Shown: in pieces, positions 54,951 to 63,089 of the stretch
Numbering within the stretch: the first letter of the stretch is position 1
Layout: every line of letters begins with the position of its first letter
Assembly (NCBI RefSeq): GCF_001602375.1
Contig: NZ_BCNY01000015.1
Coordinates: forward strand, 124,001-188,000
DNA length: 64,000 bases
Direction: 5' to 3'
DNA from: Methanoculleus horonobensis
GTDB lineage: Archaea > Halobacteriota > Methanomicrobia > Methanomicrobiales > Methanoculleaceae
Notes under the pieces: model-generated
What the model saw: the letters and a program-made list of their open reading frames with translations, nothing else
Databases searched by the model: none
Told to the model about the DNA's origin: nothing
Translations under genes and position numbers: made by a program

Positions 54951-55015
54951 CTTCGCGCCTTCGCGTGAGACTGCATCACTCCAGTACGCCGTTGACTCAC
55001 GCGAAGAGCGCGAAG
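54951..55015. repeat. Long imperfect inverted repeat
   Basis: Left arm 54951-54969 (CTTCGCGC-CTTCGCGTGAG) pairs with right arm 54996-55015 (CTCACGCGAAG-A-GCGCGAAG), one bulged base, loop of 26 bases. A hairpin 20 bases long would form just downstream of the stop of the YcaO gene. Confidence 0.75.
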
Positions 55016-55036
55016 AACTCAAACACCTGAAGCGCG

Positions 55037-56212
55037 TTACCCCTGCGCCGGCCGCTTCCGGTCGGGGTCCATATAGGAGACCTCGAACCCGGGGAGGACG
55101 ACCCGGACCACCGGCACCGGCGTCCGCGAGAGGTCGCAGACGCAGACCCGGTCGGTGTGCACCGCAACCTCCTCGAGCACCTGCCGGATATCGAGGTCGA
55201 ACCGTCGGGTGCTCGCATCGGGGACGTCGGCGATATCGACGGCATCCGCGTCGGCAAACCACATCCGGTTGATCCGCTTCAGCCGTTCGTATCCGGCTTT
55301 CCGGATGATCATCTCCCGCTGGGGGTCGCTGCGCCCACCCTGGAGGTAACTCCCCCGACTCTGGGCGACCTCGGTCAGGGCGCGGAGCGCGGCAATCTCC
55401 GGGGAGAGATGCGTCCCCGACCCGATGACGAGCATTGCCGGATCCTTCGTGACGGTGTCGTCCGCGGCTGCCGCGACCGTGGGGACACCGGTCTTCCCGT
55501 CGAGCAGCCAGAGGTGGATATCGATCCCGTTCTCCTCGAACCGGTCGATGACCTCGCGGGCGGCGCACTCATTCTCGATGACGAGGCGGCTGCCGAGGTC
55601 GCGTTTTGCATCGGCGATACTGAGCGCGTCCCGCTCGATCACCTCGAAGAGCGCGTGCAGGATCGCCTCTTCGATGACGTTCCCTGATGCCAGCCCGTTC
55701 GTGTCGCTCCGAAAGAGAGGGAACGCCATCCCGAGCGAGTCGTAGGGATGGAAGACGGCGTTGCTCGGGACGTAGATCTCCTCGTCGTTTAAGATATCCC
55801 ATCCCGGTGTCCAGTGGACCTTCTCTCCCTGCTCGAGTTTCCGGGGGAGAAGGAGATCTTCGGGATGCACCGCCCTTCCCGGGCCGATCTCTTCATACGT
55901 CGCGCACTCCATCCGGTCGCCCCGGTACTCGGCACAGTAGCGCTCGAGCGCCTCCATCATCGCCGAGACCCGGGCGTGAACCGGCTCCTTACCCTTTCCC
56001 GCATGGACGCGAGTCGCTCCCCGGGCCGCTCCCGGCCGAACCGCCGCAAAAACCGGGATCCCGATGCGGTCGAGAGGGGTGACGTCGATGATCTCGGTGA
56101 CGCCGATCTCCGTCATCAGCGGCTCCACGGCGGCACGGGTCTCCTCAGGAGACCGGGAACGGTGGGTTCCATCGAAGTACAATTTCTCTACCGGGCGAAT
56201 CGTGATTGCCAT
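55037..56212 (-). CDS. YcaO protein for McrA glycine thioamidation
   Basis: A 391-residue YcaO-domain enzyme, MAITIRPVEKLYFDGTHRSR onward, with the ATP-binding segments ARVSAMMEALERYCAEYRGDRME, NGLASGNVIEEAILHALFEVIERDA and SRGSYLQGGRSD. In methanogens this family activates the McrA Gly backbone for thioamide formation (methanogenesis marker 1). It is divergent from the DUF2098 gene. Confidence 0.9.
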   Translation of the reverse strand: MAITIRPVEKLYFDGTHRSRSPEETRAAVEPLMTEIGVTEIIDVTPLDRIGIPVFAAVRPGAARGATRVHAGKGKEPVHARVSAMMEALERYCAEYRGDRMECATYEEIGPGRAVHPEDLLLPRKLEQGEKVHWTPGWDILNDEEIYVPSNAVFHPYDSLGMAFPLFRSDTNGLASGNVIEEAILHALFEVIERDALSIADAKRDLGSRLVIENECAAREVIDRFEENGIDIHLWLLDGKTGVPTVAAAADDTVTKDPAMLVIGSGTHLSPEIAALRALTEVAQSRGSYLQGGRSDPQREMIIRKAGYERLKRINRMWFADADAVDIADVPDASTRRFDLDIRQVLEEVAVHTDRVCVCDLSRTPVPVVRVVLPGFEVSYMDPDRKRPAQG

Positions 56213-56265
56213 TGAAGATACCTTGGAGGTGATACCTTAATAGTATGGCAGATATACTACCTCGT

Positions 56266-56556
56266 ATGAGCACGGATGACGTAGCAGTGGGCGCAGTCGT
56301 CCGCTACCCCCGCACCGGCACGACCGGAAAGGTCATGCGGATCGAGGAGATCGACGGCCGGAGGTATGCCGAGATCGACAGCACCGGACTCTATTACCGG
56401 GTGGACGAACTCATCAGTGCCGACAAAACGACAGGGAAAGTAGAGAGAGAAGAACGCTCTCTTGAGGAGTACCTCAAGGAGCACAGGGAACTCCAGGAGC
56501 AGCTCGAGGAGGTCTGGGAAGCAGGAACCGACAGGAGCTGTGAGGGCGGCGGCTAA
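56266..56556 (+). CDS. DUF2098 protein
   Basis: About 96 residues: a beta-barrel-like domain (VAVGAVVRYPRTGTTGKV, GLYYRVDELI) followed by a charged helix. It matches DUF2098, a small archaeal family often near methanogenesis genes. ATG 56266 is preferred; an in-frame ATG at 56245 lies inside a likely TATA region (TAATAGTATGG). It is divergent from the YcaO gene and convergent with NikR. Confidence 0.8.
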   Translation: MSTDDVAVGAVVRYPRTGTTGKVMRIEEIDGRRYAEIDSTGLYYRVDELISADKTTGKVEREERSLEEYLKEHRELQEQLEEVWEAGTDRSCEGGG

Positions 56557-56975
56557 CCCTCGACCGGTATGGTGGTGAGTTTCACCGCCTCGACACCTTT
56601 CTGCGCCATCAGTCGCTCGGTAATGTCCTTCAGTACAGCCCCGTCCCCCCGGATCAGGATCACTTCGAGGCACTTGTTGTGGGTCACGTGCGAGTGCAGA
56701 GATGCCTGAATGCTGCTGGCATACTGGTGCTGGATCTCGGTGAGCGTCTGGAGCAGGCCACGTTGGTCATGGTCGTAGACCATGGTGATGACGCCCTGGC
56801 GCTCGCCTTTTACGTCGGATATCCACTGGTAGTGAGTGATGTAACTTCGTATTGAGTCCCGTATCCCTTCGGAACGGGAGGAATACCCCCGGAGGCTCAG
56901 GATCTCGTCGAACTTATCGAGGAGGTTCTTGGGCAGCGAGATCCCGATACGTGAAAGTTCAGCATCGCCTGGCAT
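56553..56975 (-). CDS. nikR: Nickel-responsive regulator NikR
   Basis: A 140-residue protein with an N-terminal ribbon-helix-helix DNA-binding domain (SRIGISLPKNLLDKFDEIL) and a C-terminal ACT-like metal domain. The Ni ligands are His83, His94, His96 and Cys102, spaced H-x10-HxH-x5-C exactly as in E. coli NikR. It likely represses nickel uptake genes when Ni, needed for cofactor F430, is plentiful. Its 3' end overlaps the DUF2098 stop by four bases. Confidence 0.95.
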   Translation of the reverse strand: MPGDAELSRIGISLPKNLLDKFDEILSLRGYSSRSEGIRDSIRSYITHYQWISDVKGERQGVITMVYDHDQRGLLQTLTEIQHQYASSIQASLHSHVTHNKCLEVILIRGDGAVLKDITERLMAQKGVEAVKLTTIPVEG

Positions 56976-57151
56976 TGCGATCAGTTTTCATATCTCACCT
57001 CATAGAGTATAAATATTCGCTAACAACCAGGGCATTATTCATACTTCGTATGTCGATCAGGGGGCGAGAGCCGGGAGATCACCCGCGCGTACCATGAACG
57101 AGTGGCACCGGGCGGCAGAATAATCCCTACCGATTATGTATAAGTAGTGTC

Positions 57152-57161
57152 ACTATATATT
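57152..57161 (+). promoter_or_regulatory. TATA-like element of aIF2-gamma gene
   Basis: ACTATATATT, about 28 bases before TTG 57184; another box GTATAAGTAG lies near 57137-57146 and would give a leader containing AAGGAGGT (57166-57173). Confidence 0.45.
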
Positions 57162-57183
57162 GGATAAGGAGGTTCGAAAACTT

Positions 57184-58419
57184 TTGCGAGATGCATTCAT
57201 TCCCGGTGTCAATATTGGGCTCGTAGGTCATGTCGATCACGGCAAGACCACTCTGGTCAGCGCGCTTACCGGAACCTGGACGGACAGGCACAGCGAGGAG
57301 ATCAAGCGCGGCATCTCCATCCGGCTCGGCTACGCGGACACGACTTTTTACAGGTGCGAGAACTGCGAGGGGGCTGACGCCTACACATCCCACCCGGAAT
57401 GCCCGAACTGCAGTGAAAAAGCAGTTCCGTTCCGGACGGTCTCGTTCGTCGACGCCCCCGGCCACGAGACGCTGATGGCGACGATGCTCTCGGGCTCCGC
57501 GCTCATGGACGGCGCAATGCTCGTCATCGCTGCAAACGAGGTCTGCCCGCAGCCCCAGACCAAGGAGCACCTGATGGCGCTCGAGTTGATCGGTATCAAG
57601 AGGATCGTCATCGTCCAGAATAAGATCGACGTGGTTACGCAGGCCGAGGCACTGGAGCATTACAAACAGATCAAACGGTTCGTCAAGGGCACCATTGCCG
57701 AAAACGCGCCCATAATCCCGGTCTCCGCGCAGAAGGGAGTCAATATCGGCGCCCTGATCCAGACGCTGGATACGGTCATCCCGGAGCCCGAACGCGATCC
57801 GGAGGTCGACCCGCTGCTGCTCGTCGCACGGTCGTTCGACGTCAACAAGCCCGGCTGCAACTGGCGGGACGTGAAGGGCGGCGTCATCGGCGGTTCGCTC
57901 ATCAGGGGAGTCCTGCGTGAGGGGGACGACATCGAGATCCGTCCCGGCCGGCAGGTCCAGATCGAGAACCGGACGAAGTGGGAGCCGATCGAGACGAAGA
58001 TCACCTCCATCAACGCAGGCAAGATCAGCGTGACCGAGGCAGCGCCCGGGGGCCTCCTCGGCGTCGCGACGAAACTCGATCCGGCCCTGACGAAGAGCGA
58101 CGCCCTCGCCGGGCAGGTTGCCGGGCTCACGGGGAAACTCCCACCGGTCTGGGAACGACTGAAGTTCGACGTCACGCTCATGGATCGAGTGGTCGGCGCG
58201 GACAGTGAGCAGATCATCGAACCCCTGAAGCACAAGGAGCCGCTGATGCTCTCTGTCGGCACCGCCGTCACCGTCGGCGTGATCGTGAACACGAAGAAGA
58301 ACCAGGTGGAGGTTCAGTTGAAGCGGGCGGTCTGCGCGGAGGTCGGCGCACGGATCGCCATCAGCAGGCAGGTCGGCGGACGATGGCGGCTGATCGGCAT
58401 GGGTGTTCTGGTCGAGTGA
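57184..58419 (+). CDS. eif2g: Translation initiation factor aIF2 subunit gamma
   Basis: A 411-residue GTPase that brings initiator tRNA to the ribosome. G1 [10 protein letters not shown] near 13, G3 DAPGHE, G4 NKID; the zinc-knuckle-like pair CENC...CPNC is near 53-76. Start is TTG 57184 with AAGGAGGT ten bases upstream and the family N-terminus [11 protein letters not shown]; the frame is also open from TTG 57160, which would add eight residues. The PIN gene starts inside its stop. Confidence 0.95.
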   Translation: MRDAFIPGVNIGLVGHVDHGKTTLVSALTGTWTDRHSEEIKRGISIRLGYADTTFYRCENCEGADAYTSHPECPNCSEKAVPFRTVSFVDAPGHETLMATMLSGSALMDGAMLVIAANEVCPQPQTKEHLMALELIGIKRIVIVQNKIDVVTQAEALEHYKQIKRFVKGTIAENAPIIPVSAQKGVNIGALIQTLDTVIPEPERDPEVDPLLLVARSFDVNKPGCNWRDVKGGVIGGSLIRGVLREGDDIEIRPGRQVQIENRTKWEPIETKITSINAGKISVTEAAPGGLLGVATKLDPALTKSDALAGQVAGLTGKLPPVWERLKFDVTLMDRVVGADSEQIIEPLKHKEPLMLSVGTAVTVGVIVNTKKNQVEVQLKRAVCAEVGARIAISRQVGGRWRLIGMGVLVE

Positions 58420-58796
58420 GAGTGCTCCTTGACACGAACGCCCTCTTAATGCCGGCCCAGTTCGGGATCGACCTGTACGACGAGCTTATGGCCCTCTTCG
58501 GGGACTTCGAACCGGTAACGCTCGAAGAGGTGATGGGTGAACTCTCGGGGCTCGCCCGGGGCCGCGGCCGCGATGCGGCTGCCGCCCGGGTGGGCATTGC
58601 GATGGCCCGGCGCTCGACGGTCGTCCCGAGCGGGAGTACCGCGGAGCATGTGGACGACCGGGTGATCGAGTATGCCCGACGGGAAGGATGCACCGTGGTG
58701 ACGAATGATCGCCAGCTCCGGAACGCCCTCCTCCGCGAGGGGATCGACGTTGTTTCGATGCGGAGAGGACGAACACTGGAACTGATGAGGGGATAG
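58416..58796 (+). CDS. PIN-domain protein, Fcf1/UTP24-like
   Basis: A 126-residue PIN nuclease domain. Acidic residues are in LLDTNALL (Asp6), LEEVMGEL (Glu) and VTNDRQLRN (Asp) near the end. The group recalls the archaeal Fcf1/UTP24 type associated with rRNA processing. GTG 58416 overlaps the aIF2-gamma stop (GTGA). In this conserved cluster a role in ribosome maturation is likely but not proven. Confidence 0.85.
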   Translation: MRVLLDTNALLMPAQFGIDLYDELMALFGDFEPVTLEEVMGELSGLARGRGRDAAAARVGIAMARRSTVVPSGSTAEHVDDRVIEYARREGCTVVTNDRQLRNALLREGIDVVSMRRGRTLELMRG

Positions 58797-58804
58797 GTGA
58801 AACC

Positions 58805-59371
58805 ATGTATTATAAGATGACGCTGGAGGACAAGGTGCGCGTTCCGCCGCACCGCCTCGGGGAAGACCTGGAGAGGGTCATCCTCAACGTACTGCAGGAA
58901 CAGCTGGAAGGCAGCATCGCAAAGGAGATCGGTATCTTCATTGCGGTGACGAATATTCTCAACGTCGGCGAGGGGGAGTTGATCCCCGGAGACGGCGCCG
59001 TCTACTACGACGTCAGGTTCGAGGCAGCGGTGCTCCGTCTCGCGCTCCAGGAAGTGATCGAGGGCCAGGTGGTCGAGACGACGAGTTTCGGCGCCTTCGT
59101 CAGCCTCGGGCCCATCGACGCCATGCTCCACGTGAGCCAGATATCGGACGAATACATCAGCTACGACGAGAAGAACGGCAGACTGGTCTGCCAGGACTCG
59201 AAGCGAGCAATCGCCGTCGGCGACGGTGTCCGGGCCCGGATCGTTGCGCTCTCGCTGAACGAGCGCGAACCGAGGGAGAGCAAGATCGGCCTCACCATGC
59301 GTCAGTCGGGTCTTGGGACCACGACCTGGCTGGAAGAGGAACTCGAAGAGGAGAAGAAGGGGGCGGTATAG
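58805..59371 (+). CDS. rpoE1: DNA-directed RNA polymerase subunit Rpo7 (RpoE1)
   Basis: A 188-residue subunit, MYYKMTLEDKVRVPPHRLGEDL onward, with the N-terminal RNP-like domain and an S1/OB domain (GAFVSLGPIDAMLHVSQIS near 100). It forms the stalk with Rpo4. Starts seven bases after the PIN gene. Confidence 0.97.
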   Translation: MYYKMTLEDKVRVPPHRLGEDLERVILNVLQEQLEGSIAKEIGIFIAVTNILNVGEGELIPGDGAVYYDVRFEAAVLRLALQEVIEGQVVETTSFGAFVSLGPIDAMLHVSQISDEYISYDEKNGRLVCQDSKRAIAVGDGVRARIVALSLNEREPRESKIGLTMRQSGLGTTTWLEEELEEEKKGAV

Positions 59372-59372
59372 G

Positions 59373-59573
59373 ATGGTCGTCCGTAAGAAGGTGCTCAAGG
59401 TCTGCCGCGAGTGCCACCGGGTCGTTGAAGGGGAGGCCTGCGTCATCTGCAGCACGTCGAACCTGAGCGATGACTGGGCGGGCTACGTCGTGATCATCGA
59501 TCCGGAGCGCTCGGAGATCGCAAAGAAGATGAACATCACCATGGCCGGCAGGTACGCGCTGAAGGTCCGCTGA
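59373..59573 (+). CDS. spt4: RNA polymerase/elongation factor Spt4 (RpoE2)
   Basis: A 66-residue zinc protein with CRECHRVVEG and VICSTSNLSDDW (CxxC pairs) and the VVIIDPERSEIAKKMNI segment. It partners Spt5 (NusG) in transcription elongation. ATG 59373 follows the rpoE1 stop by one base. Confidence 0.96.
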   Translation: MVVRKKVLKVCRECHRVVEGEACVICSTSNLSDDWAGYVVIIDPERSEIAKKMNITMAGRYALKVR

Positions 59574-60058
59574 TGCTCCGGCTTCCCGAAGCATACCGGG
59601 GCCTATTCAAAAAACCGTTCGGAACTCTCTACGGGTGCATCGACGAACTCCTCCCCCGGCTCGAAGGCCGGCCGGTCTACGCCGTCGGCGATGTGGTGAC
59701 CCATAACCTCCTCACCGCAGGGATCGTCCCCGAGATCGCCATCATCGACGGCTACACGATGCGCACGCCCTGCACCCGTTCGCCTCTGCTTCGGGCAAGA
59801 TTGCTGACGGTGAAGAATCCTGCCGGCACGATCACCACCGAACTTGAGGAGGCGATCGAAGAGGTCGTCGGGCATCCTCCAGGGGTGATCTTCGTCGACG
59901 GGGAAGAGGATCTCGCGGTCATCCCGCTCGTCATCGCCGCGCCGGACGGGGCCGCCGTCCTCTACGGCCAGCCGGGAGAGGGAGTCGTCCTCCGGCTCGT
60001 GGATGCGGCAGCGAGGCAGAAGGCCGCATCTATGCTGAGCGTTTTCATACGCGAGTGA
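59573..60058 (+). CDS. GTP-dependent dephospho-CoA kinase
   Basis: A 161-residue archaeal coenzyme A kinase (DUF359). Conserved segments are YAVGDVVTHNLL, IAIIDGYTMRTP, VKNPAGTIT and IFVDGEEDLAVIPL. It catalyses the last step of archaeal CoA synthesis using GTP. Its ATG is fused to the spt4 stop. Confidence 0.93.
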   Translation: MLRLPEAYRGLFKKPFGTLYGCIDELLPRLEGRPVYAVGDVVTHNLLTAGIVPEIAIIDGYTMRTPCTRSPLLRARLLTVKNPAGTITTELEEAIEEVVGHPPGVIFVDGEEDLAVIPLVIAAPDGAAVLYGQPGEGVVLRLVDAAARQKAASMLSVFIRE

Positions 60059-60060
60059 GG

Positions 60061-60086
60061 GGTGCGGCGAGACCCATTCCCGCACC
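60061..60086. terminator. Possible hairpin after dephospho-CoA kinase
   Basis: GGTGCGG pairs with CCGCACC over seven bases with a 12-base loop, just after the kinase stop and before the TATA box of the S24e gene. No T-run follows, so its role as terminator is uncertain. Confidence 0.35.
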
Positions 60087-60096
60087 TCATCCCAGA

Positions 60097-60107
60097 GTAT
60101 AAATAAA
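60097..60107 (+). promoter_or_regulatory. TATA box of rps24e
   Basis: GTATAAATAAA, a consensus archaeal TATA, about 33 bases before ATG 60135. Confidence 0.7.
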
Positions 60108-60134
60108 CCCCCCTACAATATTTTAGGGATATCG

Positions 60135-60428
60135 ATGGACTTCGAAATTACCCGTGATGTGAGGAACGAGTTGTTGAAGAGGAGAGAACTTGAGTTTACT
60201 CTCACCTTCGACGGACCGACACCCTCGCGGAAGAGCATTCAGGAGAAGCTCGCCGCGCTGCAGAACAAGAATGAGAACCTCCTCGTGCTGGACCTGGAGA
60301 GAACCCGGTTCGGGAAGATGGAGCTCTTCGGCCGTGCACGAATCTACGACGACGAGGAGACCAAGAAGGGGACCGAGCGGGAGTACCTGCTCAAGCGGGG
60401 CGAGCCGAAGGCGGAGAGCGAGGCGTAA
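60135..60428 (+). CDS. rps24e: 30S ribosomal protein S24e
   Basis: A 97-residue archaeal S24e: MDFEITRDVRNELLKRRELEF, then the PSRKSIQEKLAAL and GRARIYDD segments. Its gene is followed two bases later by rps27ae. Confidence 0.97.
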   Translation: MDFEITRDVRNELLKRRELEFTLTFDGPTPSRKSIQEKLAALQNKNENLLVLDLERTRFGKMELFGRARIYDDEETKKGTEREYLLKRGEPKAESEA

Positions 60429-60430
60429 CC

Positions 60431-60610
60431 ATGGCAGCCAAGAAGCAGGCCCCGGCCAAGGGCAAGAGATACGAGTGCTACGAGGTCAAGGGCGATACGG
60501 TGGTTCTGCAGAAGCGGCACTGCCCCCGGTGCGGTCCCGGCGTGCTGATGGCCGCGCACAAGGACCGGGTAGCCTGCGGCAAGTGTGGCTACACCGAGTT
60601 CCAGAAGTAG
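60431..60610 (+). CDS. rps27ae: 30S ribosomal protein S27ae
   Basis: A 59-residue zinc protein with CPRCGPGVLM and ACGKCGYTEF (two CxxC pairs). It begins two bases after rps24e, so both form one transcript from the TATA at 60097. Confidence 0.95.
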   Translation: MAAKKQAPAKGKRYECYEVKGDTVVLQKRHCPRCGPGVLMAAHKDRVACGKCGYTEFQK

Positions 60611-60689
60611 ATCCTCACGCAGATACAAGATACGGACGCGGCATCGGCCGCGGCCGGCCTTTTTCTCGTAACGGAGCGATACCTGTTTT

Positions 60690-62276
60690 ATGCCTGATAT
60701 GATGCCCGACGACGGGCTGGTTCTGGGGCTCGAAGGAACCGCATGGAACCTCAGTGCCGCCCTCTTCGGGGAAGACCTGGTCGCCCTCCATTCGTCGCCG
60801 TATGTCCCCCCAAAGGGGGGGATCCACCCGAGGGAGGCCGCGCAGCATCATGCCTCGGTGATGAAGGAGGTCGTCTCCCGGGTGCTCACGGAGCCGGAGC
60901 GAATCAGGGCGATCGCCTTCTCCCAGGGGCCGGGGCTCGGGCCGTCGCTCCGGACGGTGGCGACCGCCGCACGCGCCCTCTCGATCGCACTCGATGTACC
61001 GCTCGTCGGCGTCAACCACTGCGTGGCGCACGTCGAGATCGGGAGGTGGGCGACCGGGTTTTCGGATCCGATCGTTTTGTATGCAAGCGGCGCGAACACG
61101 CAGGTGCTCGGTTACTTGAACGGCCGCTACCGGATATTCGGGGAGACGCTGGATATCGGGCTCGGAAACGGGATCGACAAGTTCGCCCGGAGCCACGACC
61201 TTCCGCACCCGGGCGGGCCCGCCATCGAGCGGCTTGCGCGGGAGGGGAACTACATCGAGCTCCCCTACACGGTGAAGGGGATGGATCTCGCCTTCTCGGG
61301 GCTTGTCAGCGCGGCCCAGGAGAGCAGCGCCCCGCTCGAGGACGTCTGCTTCGGCCTGCAGGAGACGGCGTTCGCGATGTGCGTCGAGGTGACGGAGCGC
61401 GCGCTCGCCCACGCAGGCAAGGACGAGGTGCTGCTGGTCGGCGGGGTCGGGGCGAACGGACGGCTGCAGGAGATGCTCCGGGTGATGTGCGAGGAGCGAG
61501 GCGCGGCGTTCGCTGTTCCAGAACGGACGTTCCTCGGCGACAACGGCGCGATGATCGCCTATACGGGCAAGATCATGCTGGAGCAGGGCGTCACGCTCCC
61601 TCTCGAAGAGTCGCAGATCCGCCCCGGCTACCGGGCGGACGAGGTGGAGGTTGCCTGGCGCGCAGAGGAGCCCGGCGAGGTCTTTTCCGCCGGGCCGCAC
61701 GAGGGCGGCGTCGCCCGGGGTGCAGAGGCGGTCGTGGAGATCGGCGAGGAAGACGTCGTCAAGCGCCGGCCGAGCAAGCGCTACCGCTACCCGGCTCTCG
61801 ATCGGCGTCTGATCGCTGAGCGGACCCGGGCGGAGGCGCGCCTGATCGCGACGGCGCGGCGGGCGGGCGTCCCCACCCCGGTGATCCGCGACATCACCGC
61901 AGACACGATCGTGATGGAGCGAATCAAGGGCGAGGTGCTGAAGTACGTCACCGCGCCGGAGACGATCCGGCTCGCGGGCGAGGCGGTCGGGAGGCTGCAC
62001 GGGACGGGGATCGTCCACGGCGACCTGACGACGAGCAACATGATCGTCCGCGACGGCCAGTGCGTCTTAATCGACTTCGGGCTTGCGTCGACGTCGTCCG
62101 AGGTCGAGAGCCGCGGGGTCGACCTCCACGTCTTCTTCCAGACGCTCGAGAGCACGACGGAGAACTTTCAGGAACTGAAGGAGGGCTTCGTCGAGGGCTA
62201 CACGGCCGTCTTCCCGGGGGCGGGCGAGGCTCTCGCCCGGGAACACGAGGTCGAACTGCGGGGGCGGTACCTCTGA
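60690..62276 (+). CDS. kae1: Kae1-Bud32 fusion (KEOPS core)
   Basis: A 528-residue fusion. Residues 1 to about 325 are Kae1, the tRNA t6A synthase core (LGLEGTAWN, HPREAAQHH near 46-54, LYASGANTQV, GGVGANGRL). From about 345 follows the Bud32 kinase (VKRRPSKRYRYP; catalytic HGDLTTSNM near 443; DFG near 465; SRGVDLHVFFQTLES at the end). The fusion is known in several Methanomicrobia. The last codon overlaps the ITPase start (CTGA). Confidence 0.97.
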   Translation: MPDMMPDDGLVLGLEGTAWNLSAALFGEDLVALHSSPYVPPKGGIHPREAAQHHASVMKEVVSRVLTEPERIRAIAFSQGPGLGPSLRTVATAARALSIALDVPLVGVNHCVAHVEIGRWATGFSDPIVLYASGANTQVLGYLNGRYRIFGETLDIGLGNGIDKFARSHDLPHPGGPAIERLAREGNYIELPYTVKGMDLAFSGLVSAAQESSAPLEDVCFGLQETAFAMCVEVTERALAHAGKDEVLLVGGVGANGRLQEMLRVMCEERGAAFAVPERTFLGDNGAMIAYTGKIMLEQGVTLPLEESQIRPGYRADEVEVAWRAEEPGEVFSAGPHEGGVARGAEAVVEIGEEDVVKRRPSKRYRYPALDRRLIAERTRAEARLIATARRAGVPTPVIRDITADTIVMERIKGEVLKYVTAPETIRLAGEAVGRLHGTGIVHGDLTTSNMIVRDGQCVLIDFGLASTSSEVESRGVDLHVFFQTLESTTENFQELKEGFVEGYTAVFPGAGEALAREHEVELRGRYL

Positions 62277-62851
62277 AGGTCGCGGTGGTGACGAGCAACG
62301 CCAACAAGGCGCGGGAGGTGGCGGCCTACTTTGCAGGGGTGCTCACGGTCGAGCATGTTGCGCTGGAATGCCCGGAGTTCCGCCACGCCGACGTGGGGGA
62401 GATCGCCCGCGGGAAGGCGGAGTTTGCCTACAGGACGCTCTCCCGGCCGCTGATCGTCGACGATACCGGACTCTTCGTCGACGCGCTCGGCGGGTTCCCC
62501 GGGCCTTATGCTGCCTACGTCCACGACACCATCGGCAACGCCGGAGTCCTGAAACTCATGGAGGGCATGGAGAACCGGAACGCCCGGTTCGAGACGGCGA
62601 TCGCGTTCGCGCGCGAGGACGGCATCCGGGTCTTCCGGGGAGTTCTCCCCGGGACAATCGTCGCCCCCCGAGGGGAGGAAGGGTTCGGCTACGACCCGAT
62701 CTTCGAGTATGACGGTCGGACGCTCGCCGAGATCCCGCTCGTCGAGAAGAGCAGGATCTCTCACCGGGCACGGGCGCTCGAGGCGTTCCGCGCCTGGGTG
62801 GAGCGGGAGGCCGGAGGCGACAGAACTGTTAATATGAGCAAGAACGAATAG
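62273..62851 (+). CDS. Non-canonical purine NTP pyrophosphatase (RdgB/HAM1)
   Basis: A 192-residue Ham1-type ITPase. Motifs: [29 protein letters not shown], and the SHRARAL motif at the end. It removes dITP/XTP from the nucleotide pool. The natural start appears to be CTG 62273, overlapping the Kae1-Bud32 stop as CTGA where relatives would have ATGA; the first conventional start codons would be GTG 62285 or 62288, which would remove the first strand. CTG use is inferred, not shown. Confidence 0.9.
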   Translation: MKVAVVTSNANKAREVAAYFAGVLTVEHVALECPEFRHADVGEIARGKAEFAYRTLSRPLIVDDTGLFVDALGGFPGPYAAYVHDTIGNAGVLKLMEGMENRNARFETAIAFAREDGIRVFRGVLPGTIVAPRGEEGFGYDPIFEYDGRTLAEIPLVEKSRISHRARALEAFRAWVEREAGGDRTVNMSKNE

Positions 62852-62879
62852 TACCCAACTGACAAGTGGTGTTTTTAAC

Positions 62880-63026
62880 ATGGCGAGATTTCCCGAAGCT
62901 GAAGCACGTCTGCTCAACGTAAAGATCTGTATGAAATGCAACGCCCGGAACGCAATCCGCGCGACCAGCTGCCGAAAGTGCGGCTCGGACGAACTCCGCG
63001 CCAAGTCCAAGGAACGGAAGGCGTAA
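62880..63026 (+). CDS. rpl40e: 50S ribosomal protein L40e
   Basis: A 48-residue zinc protein, [13 protein letters not shown], with CMKCNARN and CRKCGSDEL (two CxxC pairs). It follows the ITPase by 28 bases. Confidence 0.95.
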   Translation: MARFPEAEARLLNVKICMKCNARNAIRATSCRKCGSDELRAKSKERKA

Positions 63027-63089
63027 CGCCGCTCGTCCGGCCCCCGGCATACCCTTTTTCGCGTTGTTTACGGGTAAGCGCCCGGTTCT

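Larger units (their letters stand above)
54361..55036. repeat. Gene-free region rich in perfect hairpins
   Basis: No ORF in this 676-base stretch looks real. It contains a series of inverted repeats, with stems from 5 to 10 bases and short loops, listed below with a long imperfect inverted repeat at 54951-55015. There are also direct repeats: GAGTTCGA occurs twice (54669, 54700 region) beside hairpins, and GCGCGAAGAAC occurs at 54753-54763 and 55008-55018. Composition is G/C rich. It may be a structured RNA, a repeat family or the remnant of an element. Confidence 0.75.
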
